Below are positions 54,963-64,000 of a stretch of DNA of 64,000 nucleotides, piece by piece; the stretch's first letter is position 1; the number at the start of each line of letters is the position of its first letter. Made by a program: the position numbers and the translations under genes. The DNA comes from Saprospiraceae bacterium (GTDB lineage Bacteria; Bacteroidota; Bacteroidia; Chitinophagales; Saprospiraceae), in the NCBI GenBank assembly GCA_016714985.1, contig JADKBS010000007.1, forward strand, positions 1 to 64,000, read 5' to 3'. A model generated the notes under the pieces. The model had not been told where the DNA came from. It made no database searches and saw nothing but the letters and a program-made list of their open reading frames with translations.

Positions 54963-55523
54963 TCAGCCTTTCCAAATCTTTTCTGCGTAGCATCTTGTCA
55001 CCTTTGATGCGTGACAACTGCCATTTTTTAAACTGAAAGTAAAGCCGCCCGTGAATCCATTCTCATTAGGATCGACCTCAATTTGACTAGCACGCCTGTA
55101 ATTTGTTGTCTTTCTTGCGTGGCAAGCCAGTACTATTTGGCCGGTTTTGACAATTCCAAATTTTAAAACGCAGTCCGAACCTCCTTCATAATTCCTTTCA
55201 ATTTTATCCTCCTTTTAGTTGGGTCGTCGTCAAAATCCTATCTGGATGATGGAACCAGAATGCCTAAGCACAATAATTTTGCCTTTGCTTCATACTTTTT
55301 TCCATTAAGTCCCCTCTGTCAGTGCGCCATTGGATTGGTAGTTTGTATTTGTTCTCACAATAAACACAATGTCATCCCATAATTGCATCTGGCTCATCTA
55401 AGCTTTTCATCCTCAGTTCCGGAAACATACTCCTTGCATAAGTCCTCCCCTTATGATCCCACAGTTTTAAAGTCTGAAAAACTGAGTGCCGTGGTAATGC
55501 ACTGCTTTTGAAGGAACAAACAT
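54963..55523 (-). pseudogene. Decayed ORF of about 186 codons, unknown
   Basis: A protein-like reading can be followed in pieces: MFVPSKAVHYHGTQFFRL from ATG 55523 (preceded by GAGGAGG, a strong Shine-Dalgarno), KLWDHKGRTYARSMFPELR, HCVYCENKYKLPIQWRTDRG, KYEAKAKLLCLGILVPSSR, DFDDDPTKRRIK, and NYEGGSDCVLKFGIVKTGQI to AEKIWKG before a stop at 54963. The pieces are linked by two or three frame changes and two internal stops. Segments with balanced amino-acid content suggest a former gene. No family is recognised. It lies just after the Type ISP gene on the same strand. It could be sequencing noise. Confidence 0.4.
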
Positions 55524-55705
55524 TGCTTTTCCTCCTCATCTAAATCACTTTTCAATTGCAAAATGAAGCTAACGATTCTCTTCCAAGTCAGAAAACAACT
55601 ATCCCTATCAGGAAAAGCCACGCCAATCATCAAAGCAATGCCAATGTGTGCGAATTTGCCAACCATCGTTAATTGGAATAGATTCTTCAACATTAATATA
55701 AGTTT

Positions 55706-58700
55706 TTAAAAAGTAACTTCCGGCAACCCCCACAATCCCCACCGTCTCCAAACTCAACCCTATCACCCTCAACACCAACCCCAAAACATACCGCTCATCC
55801 CCCACTTCCTTTGCCCAATCATTCGCATCATTCCGAATCCCACTATCCTTGTCCACCGACACTTGGTACCGCTCCATCACCCATTCGATGGCGGATTTGC
55901 CGTTCACGGTGTACTCGTAGGCTTCGAGGGGGATGTTCGAGATGGTGATTTGGCTGTTGAACAGGATGCTGTCCTTCTCGCCTTTTTTGGGGAAACGCAT
56001 TTTTTCCACCCGGAAATGGCCGCTCTCCTCGCCGCTGACCACTACCCCCGCCGGGAACGGCAGCGACTCGTAGTTCAAATGCAGTTCGGCCAGTTGACGG
56101 CCTGCCTTGCTGAAGGCCCAGAAATCCTTTGGCTCGTCCACGAGGGGGAGGCGGGGCAGGGTCTTCTTCAGGTCGTTGGCGAAGCGGCTGCGGTAGCCGG
56201 GGTGGTGCAGGAAGCCGTACACGTAGTAGAAAATGTCTTCCTTCGTTACGACCTTGCCGTATGCCTTCTGCGCACGGGCGAGGATGAAATCGCTGATGCC
56301 GTCACGCCGCAAGTATTTCTCCCCATCCCCTTCCCCGAACAGCGTCGGCGCTTGCTGCTTTTGCTCCTCGTAGTAGTAGAGGGGGAAGCATTGGGTGTCG
56401 CCGTTTAAGTGAAGGTCAGGATTCAGTTAATTAGGGTTGAAAAATCTTTTCTTGCGCCAGACTTGAACACAGATAACGACATTTTGATTTCGATTCGGAA
56501 ACAGTTTCGGCATTTGATAAACCCTTTCATTCAATGTCCTATCGAAATACACATACTGCTTAAAGAAAGGCCGATAAGCTCCAATAATCACACTTTTAGG
56601 GTCAAATTCATACACTTTATCAGCACTCAAGCCAACTATGGTATTTTCTGACCAGCTAAACCTTGTATTATCATAAGAAATGAATGCCTTTGGGTCTAAA
56701 GCCGGGTTATTGCTTTTGGCTTCTTTGAATAATATTCTTTGGTCATTGTAGAATTCAAATGAGTTTCTAATGTTATCTTCAAGTTTCTTTTGAAGAATTG
56801 TAGCACCAAACATCTCTTTGGGTCTTTAGTCCATTTGAATAAAAAGGAACAAAATAGCTGGAAGCACCTTTCTTATCATCTTTATCCCCAATTGGTATTA
56901 ATTCATCAAAAACGTTATCCCTTTTGTTCAACCAATCCCCATTCTTATCCGGCGTCAACACATCCCAATTCATCCCCGCATTTCCCACTGACCCAAACTT
57001 CTTGATGATGTCCAATTTCTCCTCTCTATTATGGTAATCGCCAATATCATGGTAGAATAGCTGCGCCTTTTCATTCTTAGCAGTCGGGTTTTTTACCAAA
57101 AAAGTAATGGCAATGGGCGTGCGGGAGCCGGAGCCAAATATTTTACCGCCTTCTTTTCTGGACAATTCACCGCTGGTGCGCTGGTTGCCCCGCAGGTTGA
57201 AGATATAGACGCTGGTAAACTCCTTTTCAATGCACTTCCTGAACCCGTTCATGGCATTGCCGTCAATCCATGCGCCATTGGACACAAAGGCGATGATGCC
57301 GCCGCCATCCTTGTCCAATCGGTCGGACGACCAACGGAACGCCTTAATATAGGAATCGTAGAGCGAGTTCTTGTTGGTGGCTTCGGTTTCTTTGGCGTAT
57401 GTACTGGCTATGCGGCCATCCAATTTGGGATAAGCCTGATTCTGCGCATTGTCATTCGCCGATTTCTGCCCCACCGAATACGGCGGGTTCCCGATAATCA
57501 CCCGCAGCGGTGCTTGCTTCTGCGCCATCGCCCGTTCGGAGTTTTGCGGGAATTTCTCGGAAAAGATATTGTCCGATTCGCTGAGTTGGAAAGTATCCGT
57601 CAGGCAAATCCCATCGAACGGCGTGTATTTCTCCTTCCCAATCCCGTCGTCGGGGTCAGGCGTGGCATCGTGGTAGGCATTTTCGATGTTCACGGCGGCG
57701 ATATAATAGGCCAGCAGCACGATTTCGTTGGCGTGGAGTTCGTGCAGGTATTTCCGTTCGAGGTCTTTTTCGGCTATCAGGCCGCTTTGCAGCAGTCGGG
57801 TGATGAAAGTGCCCGTGCCCGTGAAGGGGTCGAGGATGTGGATGTGCTCGTCGGTGAGGTGGCGGTCGAATTCCTTTTTCAGCAGCCAATCGGCGCTGCG
57901 GATGATGAAGTCCACCACTTCCACGGGGGGTATAGACGATGCCGAGCTGTTCCACCATGCGGGGGAAGGCGGTCTTGAAGAACTTGTCGTAAAGCTCCAC
58001 GATGATACGCTGCTTGCCCTCGGCGGAGTCAATGCCCGCCGCCCGCATCCGCACCGATTCGTAGAATTTCTGGAGGGTCTCGGCGTCCCGGTCGAGGTTC
58101 TGCGCCTCTAGCAGGTCGAGCATGGCCTGCATGGACACCGACACGGGGTTGTTCTTCACAAAGCTGTAGCCCTCGAACAGCGCCTCGAACACGGGCTTGG
58201 TGATGATGTGCTGCGAGAGCATTTCCACGGCCTCGTCCTGCGTGATGCCGGGGTTGATATTGCGCTGTAATCCGCTGAGGAATTCCACGAAGGCGGCACG
58301 GTGGCTGCCCTCGGTGGCGATGAGCCGCTTGATGCGCTCGATATGGCGCTCGGCTATCTGTGCCACGTCCTTGGCCCATTGCTCCCAATAGCGGCGGTCG
58401 CCGACCTTCTCCACCATGCGGGCAAAGACGACGCCTTGCAATTGCTCGAATTGTAGCGCCAATTGGCGGGCAATGGCGGCTTGGGCGGCGGCATTTTTGT
58501 CATTGGAGTCATTACGGCTGGCGCCGTCATTGCCGTCATTGGGGGTCGGTGTACCGTCTGCCGTGCCGACGGCGATGGTGCCGACGATGATTTGCGACGG
58601 CTTGTTTTTATTGAGTTCAATCTTGTTGACGATGGCGTTGAAACGGTCGTCGTGGGCACGCAGGGCGTTCAGCACCGTCCACACGACCCGGTAGCGGTCG

Positions 58701-60646
58701 TTGTCGGCAAGGGCGGCTTCGGGCGTCACGTCGCCGGGCACCACCACGGGTATGATGATATAGCCGTACTTCTTGCCCGGTGCCTTGCGCATTACCCGCC
58801 CGACGGACTGCACCACGTCCACCTGCGAATTGCGGGCGCTGAGGAACATGACGGCATCTAGCGAGGGCACGTCCACGCCTTCGCTGAGGCAGCGCACATT
58901 GGTGAGCACCCGGCACTCGCCCGGCTCGGTGTCCGTGCTTTTGAGCCAGGACATGAGCTGGTCACGCTGCGGGGCGTTCATGCTGCCGTCAATATGCTGC
59001 GCCGTGAGCGATACGATGCTGTCCCGTTTTTCGGCGGGCAGGGTTTCGGGGTAGCTGTCCCGGATATGGTTGAAGGCCCCGGTGATGCCCTGCGATACTT
59101 TGATGTTTTGGCAAAAAGCCACGGCCCGGCGCATGGGTTCGGGGTCGTTGGCCTGTAGGATGCCGTGGTCGCCGAGTATCTGCTTGCTCAGCGAATTGAT
59201 GCAGCCGATGAGCTTGGCGGGGTCGTCAATCTTGATTTCCTTGCTGCCTTCGGTGAGGGCGTTCTGGATGCTGAGCGGCACGTCGGCCTCGCTGAGGGTG
59301 AGTATCAGCACCTTGTAATCGGAGAGCAGCCCGGCCTCCACCGCTGCCCCGAAGCCGATGCGGTAAATCTCTTCCCCATATAGCTTGGGTTCGTCCATGC
59401 TGCACAGCACGGCGTCGGACTGTGCCGCCCGGTCCTTGGTGTCCTGGTTGTAGAGCCGGGGCGTGGCGGTCATGTAGAGCCGCTTTTTTGCCCGCAGGAA
59501 TTCGTTGTCGTGTACCCGCACAAAGGCCGATTCGTCCTCCCCGCTCAGGGTGACGCCCGTGGTGCGGTGGGCTTCGTCGCAGATGATGAGGTCGAAGATG
59601 CCGAAAACTTGATTGTTGGAATTGTTGGGATTGTTGGAATTGTTGGGGTCGCTGCCAATAACGGCGGCCTGTGCTTTGGCGACGACTTCGATGCTTTGGT
59701 AGGTGCTGAACACCACGGTCATGCCGGGCTTGTCGGTTTGTTGCTGGTAGAGCAACTTCTTTTTTATCGTCTCGATGTTCGTGGAAGCGGGCAGGGCCAA
59801 ATCCACGGTGTTCATCAAATCGGAGTCTTCGTTTTTGCTTCTTTTCTTCACAATTTCCGTGTCGGAACAAACGCAGATGGCGTGGATTGGCTCGTTGGCC
59901 TCGGCGCTCCATTCCCGCAGGGTTTGGCCCAGCAGGGCAATGCTCGGCACGAGGAAGAGGACGAGGCCCCGGCCCCCCGTTTCCTTTTCGGCGATGCTGA
60001 GGGCGGTAAAAGTCTTGCCCGTGCCACAGGCCATGATGAGCTTGCCCCGGTCGTGGGTCTTGAAATGGGCGTGGGTCTGTTCGATGGCTTTTAGCTGGTG
60101 GGCGAAGGGGCTTTTCTTTTTCAGCCTCGCCTTTTCGCCGGAAGTGCCGTGGTCGAGCGCCTCCCAATCCACGGGCGCTTGTTCCAGGTCGTGGAGGTTG
60201 ATGCGGTTCAGCGGCGGGTTCTGGTTGCGGATGGCCTCCTCGGCATTCGGCCCCCAATTGTTGGTGGTGCTAATCCATAGGCGGTTGGAGAAGCGCACCT
60301 GTTCCATCCGGTTTACCGACAGGAACTGCTTGCTGGACGTGGACAGGAAAGTATCCACCGAAGGCTTATCTATTAAGGTATCGGCTTGGTAGCATTTGCA
60401 TTGGATGGCCCAATAGTCGCCCTGCACGGTACGTGCCACGAGGTCAATGCCCGTGTCCTTGCCGCCGAAGTCGTGGCGGCTGGGGAATTCGTTCCAAAGC
60501 CAGACATTGGAGAGTTGGTCGGCATACTGCTTATCAGTGAGCAGGTAGCCCTGCATGAGCCGCTCGAAGCGGTCGCCCTTGTCCCGTTCGGAGAAAGCGA
60601 GGCTGCGGTACTTGTGGAGGATGGTGGTGAATGGGTTTTTGCTCAT
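55706..60646 (-). pseudogene. Type ISP restriction-modification enzyme (single-chain LlaGI type), broken by frameshifts
   Basis: One long gene that would encode about 1646 aa if repaired. Order: nuclease domain (GGKDTGIDLV with Asp68, IQCKCYQ with Gln82/Lys84), helicase (ACGTGKT 206-212, DEAH 357-360, MTATPRLY, SVGRVMRKAPGKKYG), coupler, methyltransferase (LDPFTGTGTF; IGNPPYSVGQ) and target-recognition part (LHLNGDTQCFPLYYYEE, RRDGISDFILARAQKAYGKV, end GLPEVTF). Type ISP enzymes translocate DNA, cut and methylate as one polypeptide. The frame changes at the G6 run 57925-57930, near 56783-56790, near 56450 and 56425, and near 55727 (G5). An intact stretch of 900 aa at the N-terminus remains. 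Either errors or real decay. Confidence 0.85.
59612..59647 (+). repeat. Four 9-bp repeats in the Type ISP helicase
   Basis: ATTGTTGGA and ATTGTTGGG alternate four times; on the coding strand they give Pro-Asn-Asn-Ser-Asn-Asn blocks at residues 335-345, just before the DEAH motif. A similar GTCATTG-rich stretch lies at about 58497-58555. Confidence 0.85.
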
Positions 60647-60874
60647 TTTGGGCGGTGATGTTTAGGAGGTTTGGGCAAAGGTAGTGAATGGTGGAAAAAA
60701 AGAAGGCATCTATAAGTTATGTTATATTTCAGCGTATTGTCAAAAATATCTACGATAACAAGGACCGGCCCACGACCGTCATACCGCTCGGTGCCCTGCT
60801 CTCCAATACGAACCTCATCTTCAGGTAACCAGTTGTGACAAGTCTGTTTCCAGCAGCCATCAAAAAAAGAAGTT

Positions 60875-60897
60875 CTGTTCAGTTTGCAACTGAACAG
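60875..60897. repeat. Small perfect hairpin in the 60647-61368 gap
   Basis: CTGTTCAGTT / AACTGAACAG with loop TGC, stem of 10 bp. The 722-bp gap 60647-61368 shows no gene besides this hairpin and the repeat at 61274-61347. Confidence 0.55.
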
Positions 60898-61273
60898 CCT
60901 GTGTATGGGCGGGTTTCCTGGCATTCCTTTTCAAAATGGCTTCGGGTCGCAAAAGGGACACCTACCATCTTGCTACTGCCGAGCCAGGCAAGCTGTAAAG
61001 ATTCCGAAACTAAGTGGGAGTGTGCAGGGGGCATCACGTCAGGGCATTTGTGAAGGTAGTATATAGCTTTGTGGGTGGGTTGGGAAGATTTGACACAACG
61101 GAGGTTTTTGATTGCCGAAAGCAAACAATTCTCCTAAGTCTCTAATTTTCAACAAGTTAGTCATAGGGAGCCTAACTTCATATCGCACAACAACTTTTCA
61201 GAACATTGGGGTGGCTGTCAAGATTGCTTTTGCAGAATTGACACAATTGAGTTCCTTTTAAACCGTCAAAAAT

Positions 61274-61347
61274 ATGGGACAGGATAAGGTCAAGAGATAT
61301 GAGACTTGAACCAGCGTTGACTTGGGGAAGACCATGTGCCAGCGGGG
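61274..61347 (-). repeat. Dispersed intergenic repeat, inverted copy F
   Basis: Reads on the minus strand CATGGTCTTCCCC and CAACGCTGGTTCAAGTC, as in copies A-D (6274, 7564, 10666, 10750). The flanking ATGGGACAGGATAAGGTCAA also resembles ATGGGACATGATTAGGTCAG near 10990. Confidence 0.6.
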
Positions 61348-61368
61348 AACACTTGGCTCTCTTTTTAT

Positions 61369-62091
61369 TTAAATCTCAAATTTGAATGAGATTCCACATC
61401 CTAAATCCTTCAAAGATGTATAATATCCAAATAAGTTCAACCAATGAACGGGCCTTATGCTGATACCTGCGTTGACATCCTTTGCATCATACTCCAGCAT
61501 TATAGAGGTAAAATTATATAATCCAATTTCTGTCCCTCCAAAAAAACCTGACAGCCGATAATTGTTAGGTTCGTCAAAAATATACTGGCTCAACTTGGTG
61601 CCATAACCAAAGGAAAATTTGAATTCTGTCTTCTCTTGAATATTGAAAGTTTTTGAGGCAACAAAATAGGTGGAGTTGAAAATTCGGGTGCCAATTGCAT
61701 CCTGCATACCAAATGAAATCTGTGGCAAATTGTCTTTTTCTCGCAGAAGGATAAATTTGAAATTTATGTTTCTGTCAATGTAATAATCATAAGGCAAATT
61801 GGAGTCCTGTATGGAGATTTTAGGCACGCCAACCAATCTGATTCCTGCTTCAAAAAAAGATAAAAATCCTACGTTGATATTAGCCGACCATTGTTGGAAT
61901 GTCTCTTTTCCATATCTTTTTTGAAACTGATCAGAGAATAGATTGAATCCTACCGACATTTCTCCACTTTCAAGAGAATAAGCGGTTGGTGTTTTTACCA
62001 TTCCAGTGATGCCATACACAGTCTGGGAATAGGCCATCGTCGAAATGTACAAAAAATGTAGCAAAAAAATTATCGTTTTCATCTTATTCAC
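61369..62091 (-). CDS. YjbH-like exported protein
   Basis: 240 aa with a signal peptide (TIIFLLHFLYISTMAYSQ). TPTAYSLESGEMSVGFNLFS, GIRLVGVPK, QDAIGTRIFNSTYFVASKTF and ISIRPVHWLNLFGYYTSL match the first part of YjbH (DUF940), an outer-membrane lipoprotein-like beta-barrel that serves exopolysaccharide export in Gram-negatives. It is much shorter than E. coli YjbH (about 700 aa) and stands without the other yjb genes. Likely an outer-membrane barrel; role unknown. Confidence 0.7.
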   Translation of the reverse strand: MNKMKTIIFLLHFLYISTMAYSQTVYGITGMVKTPTAYSLESGEMSVGFNLFSDQFQKRYGKETFQQWSANINVGFLSFFEAGIRLVGVPKISIQDSNLPYDYYIDRNINFKFILLREKDNLPQISFGMQDAIGTRIFNSTYFVASKTFNIQEKTEFKFSFGYGTKLSQYIFDEPNNYRLSGFFGGTEIGLYNFTSIMLEYDAKDVNAGISIRPVHWLNLFGYYTSLKDLGCGISFKFEI

Positions 62092-62188
62092 TAGTTAACT
62101 CGTTATTTTGTTGGCATGATAGAGCGAATTGTGTTTATGCTGGCTACAATGTAGATGGCGTGACCGTGTGTTTCTTGATAAAAATCAC

Positions 62189-63315
62189 TCATTTTGTAAA
62201 ATAGCGTTCTATGGAATTTTTAACAAACGGATTGTTGAGAATTTCCCAAGCATAAAAACCCTCCATTCGTTCACTGTCTAAACTTGCTCTCAGTTTGTAC
62301 TTGTTCCCAATCCTTTTCATGGCCATCATTTGCAAGGGCAAATACGAATCGCCCATTTTCGATTGGAAAAAAAGTACGATTTCATCTCCTGCCTTTAAAA
62401 AACCGAGCGGCTTGAGGTCGGAAATTTCCTTGTAAAAGGCCCGGTTTACCTCAACGTCGGAGCGAAAAACATCTGATGTCATTGCTGCCTGTTCATCAGG
62501 TGCCCATAAATCTATAAAGGCTGTCGAATCTTTCTGTACGAGCGTGTTTTTCATCTGCTCCAACAAGGATATCTCTGCTGTAGGGTTTTGTTCAATGCTA
62601 TCAGGGTCGTAAAAATCAAGCTTTAACCACACGGTAATGGCACTGGCCTTGTCCATTTCATTTTCTACCTGCCGTATATCATTTCCATCCTGTGCAAATG
62701 AAAAGGATGTCAGTTTGTCTATCGGAGGGCTCTTAATCTGACTCCTATCTAGATTGTATGGGTGAGCCGAAGAAGTTGAAATAAAGAGATGATCCAGTGG
62801 AATAGTTTCGGTCAGGTAGTAACGGTCACCAATCTTCCTTATCATTAATACCCAAGGGAAAAAATCATTGGTCTGTGTGTTAATGAAATTAAAGCGAATT
62901 CTAATGAAACTGCCAAATTCGTTCTTGCTGAAAAGTTCGAAATCATTGAAAGCTTGGTACGCTTGGTTTGCAATTGCAATATTGAGTCTTTCCCTAATCA
63001 CCCCCTGCTTGCTTCATCATACAAGTTTACCATCCCTTCCATATCAGCAGTTTTTATCATCTTGAAAAATGCCAACACTAGAAATTCAGGTTCTTGGAAT
63101 GCCAATGCACCAGGTTTTTTTTCTAGGCTCATTCCAATTTTGTCCAAATATACACCCGTAGGAACGGATATGGCCATTCTCACAGCATTATCCTTTATCA
63201 AGGAATAAGGTACTGTGCTAATTTTTATGTCATAATTTTGGGCGCTTGTTTCATGATTGAACAAAACTAACCCGATAAAAAAAATGACCGCTCTTAGAAT
63301 TATTATTCTTTTCAT
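62189..63315 (-). CDS. Exported protein of unknown function, one-base frameshift
   Basis: Signal peptide in the first part (ILRAVIFFIGLVLFNHETSA from ATG 63315). The chain reads to LYDEASRG and continues in another frame as VIRERLNIAIANQAYQAFND through VLMIRKIGDRYYLTETIPLD to the stop at 62189. The break is in the C5 run 63001-63005 (plus strand); one extra base makes 376 codons exactly. Contains several YY/TE-rich beta strands and a C-terminal PLQMMAMKRIGNKYKLRAS. No family is recognised. AT-rich, like its neighbours. Confidence 0.62.
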
Positions 63316-63396
63316 TTTGCAATTTTATAGGCTTTAAGAATCTTTTGGAAAAAATTTGCTTGAGGAAATGAATATAAATTTATACTCAGCCCTACA

Positions 63397-64000
63397 TCAA
63401 AAGGGTACCGACCCACCTGGCAACAGTGTCCATTCCCAAGAATAGCTGATGTCATAGCCCTTGAATTTTACGCCAAACTGAGCATTCCCTTTCAAAGCGC
63501 CATAGCTTACTTTTCCTGAGAATCCAGGTTTGGGGCATTCATCCCAATTATAGGTTCCCGAAGAACCAAGGCTTGAACTTAAGCTTGAATTAGCATAAGC
63601 ACCAGCTCTGAATTGGGTGTGTGGCCAAAAATACAACTGTATCGATGCTTCAACTTCTCCTCCAAAAGCTACCTTCAATCCGATAGTAGCTGTATAGCTT
63701 GTTGTGACGCAGCAAGCACAATCGGCCTTACAAGTTGAATACTTAGTACCTGTAACGGAAACTGTACCCGATGGTGAGATGGTCACAGTGGGACCGAGTT
63801 TAACAACTGCCTTTATTTGGAATAACCCTTGCCAAACTCTTTCAAAAGACCAATGCCATCCTGGTATATTAAGCGTAAGTGAGATAGAAGCTGACACAGC
63901 GCCTGTCCATTTTTCATATGTTACGGGTGGTTGGGATTTGTCATTCAGGCAACATTTTTCGCCTGTTATTTTTGATACCTTTCCGACCACATTAATTGAA
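63397..64000 (-). CDS. Exported or surface protein, 5' end outside window
   Basis: The frame is open to the right edge of the window, so the N-terminus is missing. At least 200 residues: KITGEKCCLNDKSQPPV, VSASISLTLNIPGWHW, KYSTCKADCACC (a Cys-rich turn), LKVAFGGEVEASIQLYFWPH and GYDISYSWEWTLLPGGSVPF at the end. The amphipathic strands suggest a beta-rich domain. No family is recognised. Low-GC block 61.3-64 kb. Confidence 0.55.
   Translation of the reverse strand, partial: SINVVGKVSKITGEKCCLNDKSQPPVTYEKWTGAVSASISLTLNIPGWHWSFERVWQGLFQIKAVVKLGPTVTISPSGTVSVTGTKYSTCKADCACCVTTSYTATIGLKVAFGGEVEASIQLYFWPHTQFRAGAYANSSLSSSLGSSGTYNWDECPKPGFSGKVSYGALKGNAQFGVKFKGYDISYSWEWTLLPGGSVPF

Noticed and set aside
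55451..55693. 80-codon minus-strand frame between the Type ISP gene and the decayed ORF
   Set aside because: Partly overlaps the start of the decayed ORF in another frame and has no family; possible but not supported.

Overview
This 64 kb window comes from a member of the Bacteroidota, most likely from the Saprospiria/Chitinophagia side. The reasons are Bacteroidota-type promoters (TTG or TTTG, about 20 bp, then TAnnTTTG), many lipoproteins with a Cys lipobox, an HYR/dockerin-like adhesin, a sphingosine-1-phosphate-lyase homologue, UMF1-type MFS and TIGR03032 proteins, and intergenic DNA full of short repeated phrases. Placement below phylum is inference. No rRNA, tRNA or CRISPR array was seen.

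Layout. 1-2.4 kb: end of a Type I restriction-modification locus (hsdS, hsdM). 2.5-7.4 kb: exported proteins and lipoproteins, one YceI-like, plus a toxin-antitoxin remnant. 7.7-10.5 kb: five small minus-strand envelope/stress proteins (holin-like YqjE type, two YtxH, a DUF3185-like peptide, a triple-repeat protein). 11.2-12.5 kb: a lipoprotein. 12.6-18.9 kb: a SulP transporter followed by DabA and DabB, a candidate inorganic-carbon uptake operon. 19-24 kb: MocR-type regulator, DinB, GNAT and YfiT-like enzymes. 24-34 kb: M1 peptidase, esterase, MFS transporter, sphingolipid-lyase homologue, DUF1080 protein, methyltransferase and a proline-rich protein. 34-41 kb: housekeeping nucleotide/NAD genes (tdk, nadC, pyrD, cdd), a saccharopine-dehydrogenase-like gene and a flippase. 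41-48 kb: kptA, a YciI-like protein, a GT39-type membrane glycosyltransferase, a methyltransferase, a class V aminotransferase and a Spo0M-like protein. 48-51.6 kb: HYR/dockerin-like surface protein. 51.9-54.7 kb: leuS. 55-60.6 kb: a Type ISP restriction enzyme broken into several frames. 61-64 kb: exported proteins including a YjbH-like one.

Two themes stand out beyond the genes. First, mobile and repetitive DNA: a miniature transposable element in three copies, each with a perfect 8-bp target duplication and GTAA-type ends; several dispersed palindromes; and 7-9 bp tandem phrases that also lie inside reading frames (leuS, a methyltransferase, the Type ISP enzyme). Second, single-base frameshifts, mostly in homopolymers, break hsdS, hsdM, a lipoprotein, the saccharopine-dehydrogenase-like gene, leuS, the Type ISP gene and a 375-aa exported protein. 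Because leuS is essential, many of these are probably sequencing errors. They are nevertheless denser in the restriction loci, so real decay there cannot be excluded.
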